Shown in pieces: positions 1 to 6,222 of a stretch of 14,556 bases of DNA. A program made the translations under genes and the position numbers. The stretch comes from Mariprofundaceae bacterium (GTDB lineage: Bacteria > Pseudomonadota > Zetaproteobacteria > Mariprofundales > Mariprofundaceae), in the NCBI GenBank assembly GCA_027018975.1, contig JALUXN010000316.1, positions 1-14,556 of the forward strand, read 5' to 3'. Under the pieces are notes generated by a model that searched no databases, was not told where the DNA came from, and worked only from the letters and a program-made list of their open reading frames with translations. Position 1 is the stretch's first letter. Every line of letters begins with the position of its first letter.

Positions 1-1
1 C

Positions 2-409
2 GGCTGTTCCGTGATCGGGTTGGTCGAAGTGGCACCCGATCAGGTGCACAAATATGGGATTGTCGATTACAGCCGCGACGATGCCGGCCGCATGCGGTTG
101 CAGCACATGGTGGAGAAACCGGCAGCCGGTGAAGCGCCATCCAACTACGCCATGATCGGCCGCTATATCTTCACACCACGCCTGATGGCGCTGCTCAAAT
201 CGGTGCAGCCGGGGCGCGGCAACGAGATCCAACTCACCGACGCCATTGCGCTGCTTGCCAAGGAGGAGCCGGTCTATGGCGTGCTGCTCGAAGGACAGCG
301 CTTTGATGCCGGCAATCCGGAAGGCTTTCTGCTCGCCAATCTCACCCTCGGCCTGCAACACCCCACCTACGGCGCCACGCTGCGGCAGGCGATTGCTGCG
401 CTGCAGTGA
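2..409 (+). CDS. galU: UTP--glucose-1-phosphate uridylyltransferase, C-terminal part (5' end outside window)
   Basis: The enzyme makes UDP-glucose from UTP and glucose-1-phosphate in the cytoplasm, feeding LPS, capsule and exopolysaccharide synthesis. Only the last ~135 residues are present; the frame is open from base 2 and ends at TGA 407-409. What is visible matches the GalU C-terminal half: a KYGIVDY stretch, a VEKP motif followed by APSNYAMIGRY, the NEIQLTDAI motif (usually DEIQLTDAI), and FDAGNPEGF near the end, which corresponds to the sugar-binding D-x-GN-x-x-G segment. The length after these motifs is normal, so the gene looks intact at its 3' end. It is followed by tsaB after only 13 nt, and the junction carries a short duplication (see repeat 403-429). 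The assignment to GalU rather than another nucleotidyltransferase is confident because of the IQLTDAI and SN-x-A-x-x-GRY motifs. Confidence 0.93.
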   Translation, partial: GCSVIGLVEVAPDQVHKYGIVDYSRDDAGRMRLQHMVEKPAAGEAPSNYAMIGRYIFTPRLMALLKSVQPGRGNEIQLTDAIALLAKEEPVYGVLLEGQRFDAGNPEGFLLANLTLGLQHPTYGATLRQAIAALQ

Positions 410-429
410 GTCGATTGCAGCAGTGAGTC
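403..429 (+). repeat. Partial 17-nt tandem duplication at the galU/tsaB junction
   Basis: The ten bases GCAGTGAGTC occur at 403-412 and again at 420-429, with the unit repeating every 17 nt. The first copy contains the galU stop TGA (407-409) and the second contains the tsaB GTG start (423-425). If one unit is removed, the stop and start fall into a GTGA four-base overlap. Confidence 0.7.
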
Positions 430-1100
430 ACCCGCAACCCCGCCCCCAACAGATCCTCGCACTGGATTGTGCTTTTGGTGAGACGGCCGCCTGCGTCATC
501 ACTCCGGAGGCTTCATATTGCTCCCCTGCCGCGCCACAACAGGGCGGCATCACCCGCTCCACCACCATCATGCCGCTGCTCCATGATCTACTGCAGCAGG
601 CACAGATCGACTGGCAGCAGCTCGACCTGCTCGCCTTCGCCGCCGGCCCCGGCTCATTCACCGGCCTGCGCATCGCCGCCGCCACGCTGGCCGGCATCAA
701 CAGCGGTCTGCATCTGCCGATCCTGCATCTCGATGCGCTGGCCATCACCGCCCGGCAGGCAGCCGACATAAGCAACCAAGCCCTCTGGGTGGTGGAAGAT
801 GCGCGCGCCGATGAGGCGTTCATCGGCTGTTATCGGCAGGGGGCGACGATTGAGCCGGCGCGCTGCTGTCGCTGGTCGGAGATTGCGGCGATGGTGCGCC
901 GCCAGCCTGCAGCAGCGATCACAGGCCACCGCCTGCCGGAGATCGACCTGCCGCTGCCGGTCATTCCACTCCGTCAAGATCGCGCCAGCGCGCTGATGGC
1001 GGAGGCCGTCGCGCAACGTCACGGCGACACCCACCGCTACCCGCAGCCGCGCTATCTACAGCGTTCGCAGGCGGAGAGGAGTCTCGATGCCGCAGGCTAA
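423..1100 (+). CDS. tsaB: tRNA threonylcarbamoyladenosine biosynthesis protein TsaB (YeaZ)
   Basis: TsaB is the non-catalytic ASKHA-fold partner of TsaD. With TsaE it forms the complex that transfers threonylcarbamoyl onto A37 of ANN-decoding tRNAs. The family hallmark GPGSFTGLR is at residues 75-83, and the N-terminal strand ILALDCAFGE (residues 11-20) matches the usual ILAIDTS opening with Cys in place of Thr. Length is 225 aa, typical of proteobacterial TsaB (~220-235). The frame stays open far upstream inside galU, but GTG 423 is the first sensible start: it lies 13 nt after the galU stop and ten residues before the first conserved strand. No strong Shine-Dalgarno is visible, so translation may be coupled to galU. 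Its 3' end overlaps the next gene by 14 nt. rimI, often found beside tsaB in other genomes, is ~12.7 kb away on the other strand here. Confidence 0.93.
   Translation: MSHPQPRPQQILALDCAFGETAACVITPEASYCSPAAPQQGGITRSTTIMPLLHDLLQQAQIDWQQLDLLAFAAGPGSFTGLRIAAATLAGINSGLHLPILHLDALAITARQAADISNQALWVVEDARADEAFIGCYRQGATIEPARCCRWSEIAAMVRRQPAAAITGHRLPEIDLPLPVIPLRQDRASALMAEAVAQRHGDTHRYPQPRYLQRSQAERSLDAAG
1077..1081 (+). promoter_or_regulatory. Shine-Dalgarno AGGAG for the phosphatase gene
   Basis: AGGAG lies inside the end of tsaB, five bases before ATG 1087. It fixes the phosphatase start even though that start lies inside tsaB. Confidence 0.75.
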
Positions 1101-1578
1101 GTTGCGCGTGCTGTTCGTCTGTCTCGGCAATATCTGCCGTTCACCGCTGGCCGAAGTGGTGGTGCGTGCCGCTGCTGTCCGGCGCGGCCTGAGTCAGTTT
1201 CATTTCGCCTCAGCCGGCACAGGTGATTGGCATGTCGGCGGCGGTGCCGACCCCCGCTCGGCCGCTAAAGCGGCGGAACATGGGCTGGATCTCAGCCGCC
1301 ATCGCGCACAACAGATCACTGCCGCCAACTGGCATGATTGGGATCTCTTCGTGGCCATGGACAACAACAACCGCGCCAACCTGCTGGCCATGGGTGTGCC
1401 AGCCGAGCGTATCTGGATGATGCGCCAGTTTGAGTCCGATCCAGAGTCGGCCAATGCCCCCGACGTGCCCGACCCCTACTACGGCAGTGGAGATGGTTTT
1501 GAGGTCGTCTATCAGATGCTCTGCGCCAATGCTGCCCCCTTACTCGATGCGCTGCAGGAGCGTTGGCAGTCACGCTGA
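1087..1578 (+). CDS. Low-molecular-weight protein tyrosine phosphatase
   Basis: This is a cytoplasmic phosphotyrosine phosphatase of the LMW-PTP/arsenate-reductase fold, 163 aa, the usual length. The catalytic P-loop C-x5-R-S is at residues 12-19 (CLGNICRS), with Cys12 as nucleophile and Arg18 binding phosphate. The general acid motif DPYY is at residues 129-132. All catalytic residues are therefore present. The start overlaps tsaB by 14 nt and has a good AGGAG five bases upstream. In many bacteria this family (Wzb, Etp, PtpA types) dephosphorylates tyrosine autokinases that control polysaccharide export or sugar-nucleotide enzymes. Co-transcription with galU is compatible with such a role, but no tyrosine kinase or export gene is visible, so the substrate is unknown. 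Arsenate reductase is less likely because the gene has no ars context. Confidence 0.93.
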   Translation: MPQAKLRVLFVCLGNICRSPLAEVVVRAAAVRRGLSQFHFASAGTGDWHVGGGADPRSAAKAAEHGLDLSRHRAQQITAANWHDWDLFVAMDNNNRANLLAMGVPAERIWMMRQFESDPESANAPDVPDPYYGSGDGFEVVYQMLCANAAPLLDALQERWQSR

Positions 1579-1604
1579 TCCGCGAGGCGATCGCATAAAA
1601 ATGC

Positions 1605-1675
1605 TCATTCCCGAGGGTTGAATCGGGAATCCACGCAGTCATGGATCCCCGATAGAGGCACTCGGGGATGACGTG
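1605..1675 (+). repeat. REPIN-like palindromic repeat, copy A (complete)
   Basis: The element has two 8-bp perfect hairpins: 1607-1614 pairs with 1623-1630 (ATTCCCGA/TCGGGAAT, 8-nt loop), and 1645-1652 pairs with 1662-1669 (ATCCCCGA/TCGGGGAT, 9-nt loop). The two hairpins are related to each other, so the inner arms TCGGGAATCCA and TGGATCCCCGA can also pair with one mismatch. The outer ends are imperfect inverted repeats of CGTCATYCCCGA. This is the layout of a REP doublet or small MITE. A second copy in opposite orientation lies at 3539-3603; 1611-1675 and 3539-3603 match at 62 of 65 bases. It starts 26 nt after the phosphatase stop. A T-rich stretch follows at 1676-1686, so it might attenuate transcription, but the T-tract is several bases from the stem. 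Confidence 0.85.
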
Positions 1676-1781
1676 ATTATTTTGTTTCAAGAGTGACATT
1701 GTTTTTTCAATCAGCGCGTTGCGGTGGACAGCGTGGAGGCGATGCCTAGGGTTTGCGGCAATTTTTTCTGGATGGTGAATC

Positions 1782-2360
1782 ATGAGTATTGAGACAGAAC
1801 TTCAACAGCGCAGCGGTGGCGTCTGCGAATTGTGCGGTAGCGACGCGGATCTGAGTGTCTATGCGGTGCCCGATAGCCCGACTGAGGGGGCGGATGCGGC
1901 CGTATTACTCTGCGCGACCTGCAAGCAGCAGATTGAGCAGCCGGAAACGGTTGATCCGAACCACTGGCGCTGCTTAAACGATAGCATGTGGAACACGACA
2001 CCGGCGGTGCAGGTGATGGCGTGGCGGATGCTGGATCGTTTGAAGGGCGAGGGTTGGCCGCAGGATCTGCTCGATATACTCTATCTCGAAGATGATGTAC
2101 GGGCATGGGCGGAAGCCGGTCAGGGCGCGGCAGAAGAGGATGCAGTGGTACATAAGGATGCCCACGGCGCGGTGCTGCAGGCTGGTGATACGGTGACGCT
2201 GATCAAGGATCTGAATGTGAAGGGCGGCGGCTTTACCGCCAAGCGCGGTACGGCGGTGCGCGGCATTCGTCTGGTTGCCGACAACGCTGAGCATATCGAA
2301 GGGCGTGTGAATGGTCAGACGATTGTCATTCTCACCCAGTTTGTGAAGAAATCGAGTTAA
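1782..2360 (+). CDS. PhnA/YjdM-domain protein with N-terminal zinc-finger-like extension
   Basis: The last ~70 residues (about 120-192) match the E. coli PhnA (YjdM) domain: a VVHKDAHG opening, a DTVTLIKDLNVKG segment, a GIRLV strand and the ending QFVKKSS. E. coli PhnA is only ~111 aa. Here the protein is 192 aa and starts with a different module: C15-x2-C18 and C44-x2-C47 look like a four-Cys zinc site, followed by an HWRCLNDSMW segment and a helical acidic region to about residue 115. This longer architecture occurs in other proteobacteria. The phn name is historical: E. coli YjdM is not needed for phosphonate use and should not be confused with phosphonoacetate hydrolase. No phosphonate genes are nearby and the true function is unknown. 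ATG 1782 is the only plausible start near the first Cys motif; the ribosome site is weak (GGTG). The DUF481 gene begins 15 nt downstream. Confidence 0.85.
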   Translation: MSIETELQQRSGGVCELCGSDADLSVYAVPDSPTEGADAAVLLCATCKQQIEQPETVDPNHWRCLNDSMWNTTPAVQVMAWRMLDRLKGEGWPQDLLDILYLEDDVRAWAEAGQGAAEEDAVVHKDAHGAVLQAGDTVTLIKDLNVKGGGFTAKRGTAVRGIRLVADNAEHIEGRVNGQTIVILTQFVKKSS

Positions 2361-2375
2361 TCCTGCCGCGCTGTG

Positions 2376-3473
2376 ATGCGTCCGCTGCGACTGCTGATGC
2401 TTCTGCTCGCCGCTGTGGCGGGGTGGAGCGTGCCGCTGGCGCAGGCGGCGCAGAGCGAGTGGGCGCCGGAGCCGGTCAAGCATGACTGGGTGCAGCTGAC
2501 CTCCGGCGAGTGGCTCAGCGGCAAGATCCATTCGATGTATGACGATACGCTGGAGTTTGACAGTGAGAAGCTCGATCTGCTGGAGATCGATTGGGATGAT
2601 GTCAAAACGCTGCGCAGTTATCAGAAGTTGAATGTCTATCTGGGTGGTGAACGCATTGTCAGCGGTCAGCTGCGGGTCACCACCAAGCATTTGATTGTTC
2701 AGGGCGATGGCGAGCCGCAAACATTTGATCGCAACGCGCTGGTCTCGTTTGCGCCGGCCGGCCAGCGGCAGATCGATCTCTGGCTGATCAAGGCGGGGCT
2801 GAGCCTGAATTTGCAGCGTGGCAATACGCAACAGCTGGATTACACCGCCAGAGTATCACTCAATCGCCGCACGGCGCAGACCCGTTTCCTGATCGATTAC
2901 ATCGGCAATATCTCCCAGACCGATGCGGTCTCCGGCACGACCACCACCACGACCAACAACCACCGCATCAACGCCACCTCCAACTTCTATGTCACCCGCC
3001 GTTTCTTCTATTCGCCGATCAATGGCGAGTATTACCGCGACCCGTTTCGCAATATCAACCGGCGGCTCACCATCGGTGCGGGTCTCGGTTATGCGTTGCG
3101 CGATGAGAAGGATCTGAAGTGGGAGGTGAGTGCCGGCCCATCCTACTTGGCGACCCGCTATCGCTCGGTGCAGGCGGGGCAGAAGACACAGGAGTCGAGT
3201 CTGGCGCTGATGCTGGGGACGCGGCTGGATGCCGATATTACGGAAGAGCTCAGCTTTGAGTTTCAGTACGATATCAAGCTTACCCGACGCAGCGCCGGTG
3301 GCTACACCCACCATCTGATTGCCGCTTTCGAGCAGGAGGTGACCAAGCGGATCGATTTCAACATCTCCCTGATGTGGGATCGCATCAACAATCCGGCAGT
3401 CGATAGTCAGGGTGTGCTGCCGAAGCCGGATGATTATCGCATTTTGACAGGGATCGATTTCACCTTCGATTGA
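2376..3473 (+). CDS. DUF481 family outer-membrane beta-barrel protein (YdiY-like)
   Basis: The 365-residue product begins with a clear Sec signal peptide: Arg-containing n-region, Leu-rich core at residues 4-16, likely cleavage after AQA at residue 24. Residues ~35-120 contain two related beta-rich segments (VQLTSGEWLSGKI... and VYLGGERIVSGQL...), as often found ahead of this barrel. From ~130 onward, alternating amphipathic strands such as LSLNLQRGN, FFYSPINGEYYRD, LTIGAGLGYAL and a C-terminal TGIDFTFD match the DUF481 (YdiY-like) barrel. Function in the family is unknown. A run of six Thr (188-193) lies probably in a loop. ATG 2376 is preferred over GTG 2373 because it starts a normal signal peptide; there is no clear Shine-Dalgarno, and the gene follows phnA by 15 nt, so coupling is likely. 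It ends 65 nt before the second REPIN-like copy. Confidence 0.85.
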   Translation: MRPLRLLMLLLAAVAGWSVPLAQAAQSEWAPEPVKHDWVQLTSGEWLSGKIHSMYDDTLEFDSEKLDLLEIDWDDVKTLRSYQKLNVYLGGERIVSGQLRVTTKHLIVQGDGEPQTFDRNALVSFAPAGQRQIDLWLIKAGLSLNLQRGNTQQLDYTARVSLNRRTAQTRFLIDYIGNISQTDAVSGTTTTTTNNHRINATSNFYVTRRFFYSPINGEYYRDPFRNINRRLTIGAGLGYALRDEKDLKWEVSAGPSYLATRYRSVQAGQKTQESSLALMLGTRLDADITEELSFEFQYDIKLTRRSAGGYTHHLIAAFEQEVTKRIDFNISLMWDRINNPAVDSQGVLPKPDDYRILTGIDFTFD

Positions 3474-3483
3474 GCGCCGCTTT

Positions 3484-3523
3484 CGTAGCCCAATCGTATC
3501 CATTTTCGTATCCCTGCGTATCC
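3484..3523 (+). repeat. Four phased CGTAKCC heptamers
   Basis: CGTAGCC at 3484-3490 is followed by CGTATCC at 3495-3501, 3507-3513 and 3517-3523. Start-to-start distances are 11, 12 and 10 bp, about one DNA helical turn each. They lie just after the DUF481 stop and just before the REPIN-like copy B. They may be binding sites or decayed repeat debris. Confidence 0.45.
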
Positions 3524-3538
3524 CTATAGAAAAACGAC

Positions 3539-3603
3539 CACGTCATCCCCGAGTGCCTCTATCGGGGATCCATTGCTGCGTGGATTCCCGATACAACCCT
3601 CGG
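3539..3603 (-). repeat. REPIN-like palindromic repeat, copy B (truncated, inverted relative to copy A)
   Basis: The reverse complement of this segment matches 1611-1675 at 62 of 65 bases. The first hairpin is intact: 3545-3552 pairs with 3562-3569 (ATCCCCGA/TCGGGGAT, 9-nt loop). The second keeps its left arm ATTCCCGA (3584-3591), but the partner breaks off after TCGG at 3603, where copy A continues for about ten more bases. Copy B is therefore missing one terminus. It sits between the DUF481 gene and leuS. Confidence 0.85.
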
Positions 3604-3674
3604 ACCTGTTAACGCGATTGCCCTGCTCACCCTTGCGCCTCCTCTTTTCATTGTTGGCTTGAAGCCGCATTATC

Positions 3675-3689
3675 CGCGATCTTATCGCG
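3675..3689 (+). other. Perfect 6-bp hairpin upstream of leuS
   Basis: CGCGAT (3675-3680) and ATCGCG (3684-3689) pair around a CTT loop. It lies 37 nt before the leuS start. There is no T-tract, so it is not a terminator. It could be 5'-leader structure, or chance in GC-rich DNA. Confidence 0.3.
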
Positions 3690-3714
3690 TGTGTTGGCGC
3701 GTGAATTGGATATG

Positions 3715-3719
3715 AGGAG
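3715..3719 (+). promoter_or_regulatory. Shine-Dalgarno AGGAG that sets the leuS start
   Basis: AGGAG lies seven bases before GTG 3727. It supports that start over the in-frame GTG 3691 or ATG 3712, neither of which has a comparable site. Confidence 0.75.
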
Positions 3720-3726
3720 TGGTTCG

Positions 3727-6222
3727 GTGAGCGAGCAATTTTCAGCAGAGCAGGGCGAGGCAGAATATCACGCGGCGGATGTCGAGGCGAAGTGGCAGCA
3801 GCGCTGGCAGGTGGCCGGTGTCGATGCGGCTTCGGAGGATTCGGATCGGGAGAGCTACTACTGTCTGGTGATGTTTCCTTACCCCTCCGGCAATCTGCAT
3901 ATGGGGCATGTGCGCAACTACTGCCTCGGCGATGTGGTGGCGCGTTATAAGCGGATGCGCGGATTTAATGTGCTGCATCCGATTGGCTGGGATGCTTTCG
4001 GTCTGCCGGCGGAGAATGCAGCGATCAAACACCAGCGGCCGCCGGCGGAGTGGACCTACGCCAATATCGATCAGATGCGCGCACAGCTCAAGCGGCTCGG
4101 CTTCTCCTACGACTGGAGCCGCGAAATCGCCACCTGTCACCCTGATTACTATCGCTGGGAGCAGTGGATGTTCACCCGCCTGATGGAGCGGGGGCTGGCC
4201 TACCAGTCCGATGCTGAGGTGAACTGGTGCGAGCCGTGCCACACGGTGCTGGCCAATGAGCAGGTGGTCGATGGCGTCTGCTGGCGCTGCGATACGCCGG
4301 TGGTGCGCAAGAATCTGAAACAGTGGTTTATCCGCATCACCGACTATGCCGAGGAGTTATTGGCCGATCTCGATCAGCTGGTTGGCGGCTGGCCGGAGAA
4401 GGTGATCGGCATGCAGCGCAACTGGATCGGCAAATCGACCGGTGCGACAGTGGCGTTTGCGTTGGAAGAGCGTGCCGGCGGCGGTCAGCTGGAGATCTTC
4501 ACCACCCGTCCCGACACCCTGATGGGTGTCACCTACATGGCGGTGGCGGCTGGCCATCCATTGGCGGCCAAGGCGGCGGAGAACAACCCCGAACTGGCCG
4601 CGTTTATCGAGGCGTGCAGCAAGATCTCCACCAAAGAGGCGGATGTGGAGACGATGGAGAAGCGCGGCATGGCGACCGGTTTTTTCGCTATCCATCCGAT
4701 CAGCGGCGAACGGGTGCCGGTCTGGGTGGCCAATTTCGTGCTGATGGGTTACGGCACGGGCGCGGTGATGAGTGTGCCGGCGCACGATCAGCGCGATTTC
4801 GAGTTTGCCAAGAAGTACGATCTGCCGATCAAGCAGGTGATTGCGCCGGTTGATGGGGCGTGGGATATCGAGGCGGCGGCGTTCACGGAGGCTGGCCTGC
4901 TGATTAACTCCGGCGAGTTCGATGGTCTCTCCTCTCACGATGCAAAAGCGGCGATCACCGACTGGTTGAAGGCGCACGGTGCGGGTGACGCGCGAGTGCA
5001 ATACCGGCTGCGCGACTGGCTGGTGTCACGCCAGCGCTATTGGGGCGCGCCGATTCCGGTCATCCACTGCCCCGATTGCGGCGCGGTGCCGGTATCGGAT
5101 GAACAGCTGCCGGTGGCATTGCCGACCGATCTGCAGCCGACTGGCGGCGCCTCGCCGCTGGTCGATTGCGATGCCTTCCGCTATGTCGATTGCCCGCAGT
5201 GCGGCCAGCCGGCCGAGCGCGAGCTGGACACCTTCGACACTTTCATGGAGTCCTCCTGGTATATGAACCGCTACACCAGCCCGCGCCACGGCGAGGCGAT
5301 GGTCGATGCGGCGGCGATGCGGCGCTGGGCGCCGGTGGATCAATATATTGGCGGCGTCGAACATGCGGTGCTACATCTGCTCTATGCCCGTTTTTATCAC
5401 AAGCTGATGCGCGATGTCGGGCTGTTTACCAGCGAGGAGGGGGGCGATGAGCCGTTCACCCATCTGCTGACGCAGGGGATGGTGCTGATGGATGGGGCAA
5501 AGATGTCCAAATCGAAGGGGAATACGGTCGATCCGAACGCCATTATCGCCCGCTTCGGCGCCGATACAGCGCGGCTGTTCACGCTGTTTGCCGCACCGCC
5601 GGAGAAGGAGCTGGAGTGGAACGATTCGGCGGTGGAGGGAGCGCACCGCTTTTTGAAGCGGGTCTGGCGTCTGCTCGATAAGTTGGATGCACCTGTGGCC
5701 GAGGTGGCTGAAGATGCGCGCGCCGTGAAAGCGTTGCGGCTGGCGATTCACAGCACGATTGAGAAGGTGACGCATGCGTTTGAGCACGGCTTCGCCTTCA
5801 ATGTGGCGATTGCCGGCTTGATGGAGTTGAGCAACCAGCTGCAGGCCTTTGCGCCGCAGGGTACTGCGGGGTTGGCCGCCTACCGCGAGGGGCTGGAGGC
5901 GTTGACGCGCATGCTGGCGCCGTTTGTGCCGCACTTTGCCTGCGAGATCGGCGAACGGCTGGGGATGGAGAAGATGGCGGTGGTCGCCGACTGGCCGACA
6001 GTCGATGCGGCGGCGCTGGTGCAGGATGAGATCACGCTGGCGGTGCAGGTGCAGGGCAAGCGGCGCGGCGAGATCACCATCAGCAAGGATGCCGATCAGG
6101 ATGCCGCACTGGCGGCGGCGCAGGCGGAGCCGGCGATTGCCAAGTGGTTGGAGGGGATGCAGATCGTGAAGGTGATTCTGGTGCCCGGCCGGCTGCTCAA
6201 TCTGGTGGTGAAACCGGCGTGA
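3727..6222 (+). CDS. leuS: Leucyl-tRNA synthetase
   Basis: This class I synthetase charges tRNA-Leu with leucine and edits mischarged products. From GTG 3727 it has 831 residues. The HIGH-type motif is HMGH at 58-61, preceded by PYPSG; KMSKS is at 592-596. The CP1 editing domain shows TTRPDTLMGVT and GTGAVMSVPAHDQRD (the conserved Asp pair at 354 and 357). Four Cys at 168, 171, 185 and 188 form one zinc-knuckle site and a second set is at 448, 451, 489 and 492. The leucine-specific domain that E. coli LeuRS carries just before KMSKS is absent: MVLMDGAKMSKS runs straight through. The C-terminus ends LLNLVVKPA, as in the family. The frame is open upstream to GTG 3691, but AGGAG at 3715-3719 is ideally spaced for GTG 3727. 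The stop overlaps the lptE start by one base (TGATG). Confidence 0.97.
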   Translation: MSEQFSAEQGEAEYHAADVEAKWQQRWQVAGVDAASEDSDRESYYCLVMFPYPSGNLHMGHVRNYCLGDVVARYKRMRGFNVLHPIGWDAFGLPAENAAIKHQRPPAEWTYANIDQMRAQLKRLGFSYDWSREIATCHPDYYRWEQWMFTRLMERGLAYQSDAEVNWCEPCHTVLANEQVVDGVCWRCDTPVVRKNLKQWFIRITDYAEELLADLDQLVGGWPEKVIGMQRNWIGKSTGATVAFALEERAGGGQLEIFTTRPDTLMGVTYMAVAAGHPLAAKAAENNPELAAFIEACSKISTKEADVETMEKRGMATGFFAIHPISGERVPVWVANFVLMGYGTGAVMSVPAHDQRDFEFAKKYDLPIKQVIAPVDGAWDIEAAAFTEAGLLINSGEFDGLSSHDAKAAITDWLKAHGAGDARVQYRLRDWLVSRQRYWGAPIPVIHCPDCGAVPVSDEQLPVALPTDLQPTGGASPLVDCDAFRYVDCPQCGQPAERELDTFDTFMESSWYMNRYTSPRHGEAMVDAAAMRRWAPVDQYIGGVEHAVLHLLYARFYHKLMRDVGLFTSEEGGDEPFTHLLTQGMVLMDGAKMSKSKGNTVDPNAIIARFGADTARLFTLFAAPPEKELEWNDSAVEGAHRFLKRVWRLLDKLDAPVAEVAEDARAVKALRLAIHSTIEKVTHAFEHGFAFNVAIAGLMELSNQLQAFAPQGTAGLAAYREGLEALTRMLAPFVPHFACEIGERLGMEKMAVVADWPTVDAAALVQDEITLAVQVQGKRRGEITISKDADQDAALAAAQAEPAIAKWLEGMQIVKVILVPGRLLNLVVKPA

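Noticed and set aside
1587..1594. GCGATCGC palindrome, the HIP1 octamer of cyanobacteria
   Set aside because: I noticed a single copy in a GC-rich window and the gene content is not cyanobacterial; expected by chance.
1662..1686. Rho-independent terminator after the phosphatase gene
   Set aside because: The stem is good, but the T-rich run starts several bases after it and is interrupted, so termination is possible but not supported enough to call.
1605..3603. Composite transposon or integron-like cassette
   Set aside because: There is no transposase, integrase or target duplication; the flanking repeats are short palindromes, so only a REPIN-type explanation is supported.
3651..3690. A sigma-70 promoter before leuS (TTGTTG, TTGGCT or TTGAAG with CATTAT or TCTTAT)
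   Set aside because: No pairing of these boxes has a good 16-18 bp spacer and none has a strong -10, so no promoter can be placed from sequence.
3691..3726. Upstream in-frame starts for leuS (GTG 3691, ATG 3712)
   Set aside because: The AGGAG at 3715-3719 lies inside this stretch and fits only GTG 3727; the extra residues are not typical of the family.
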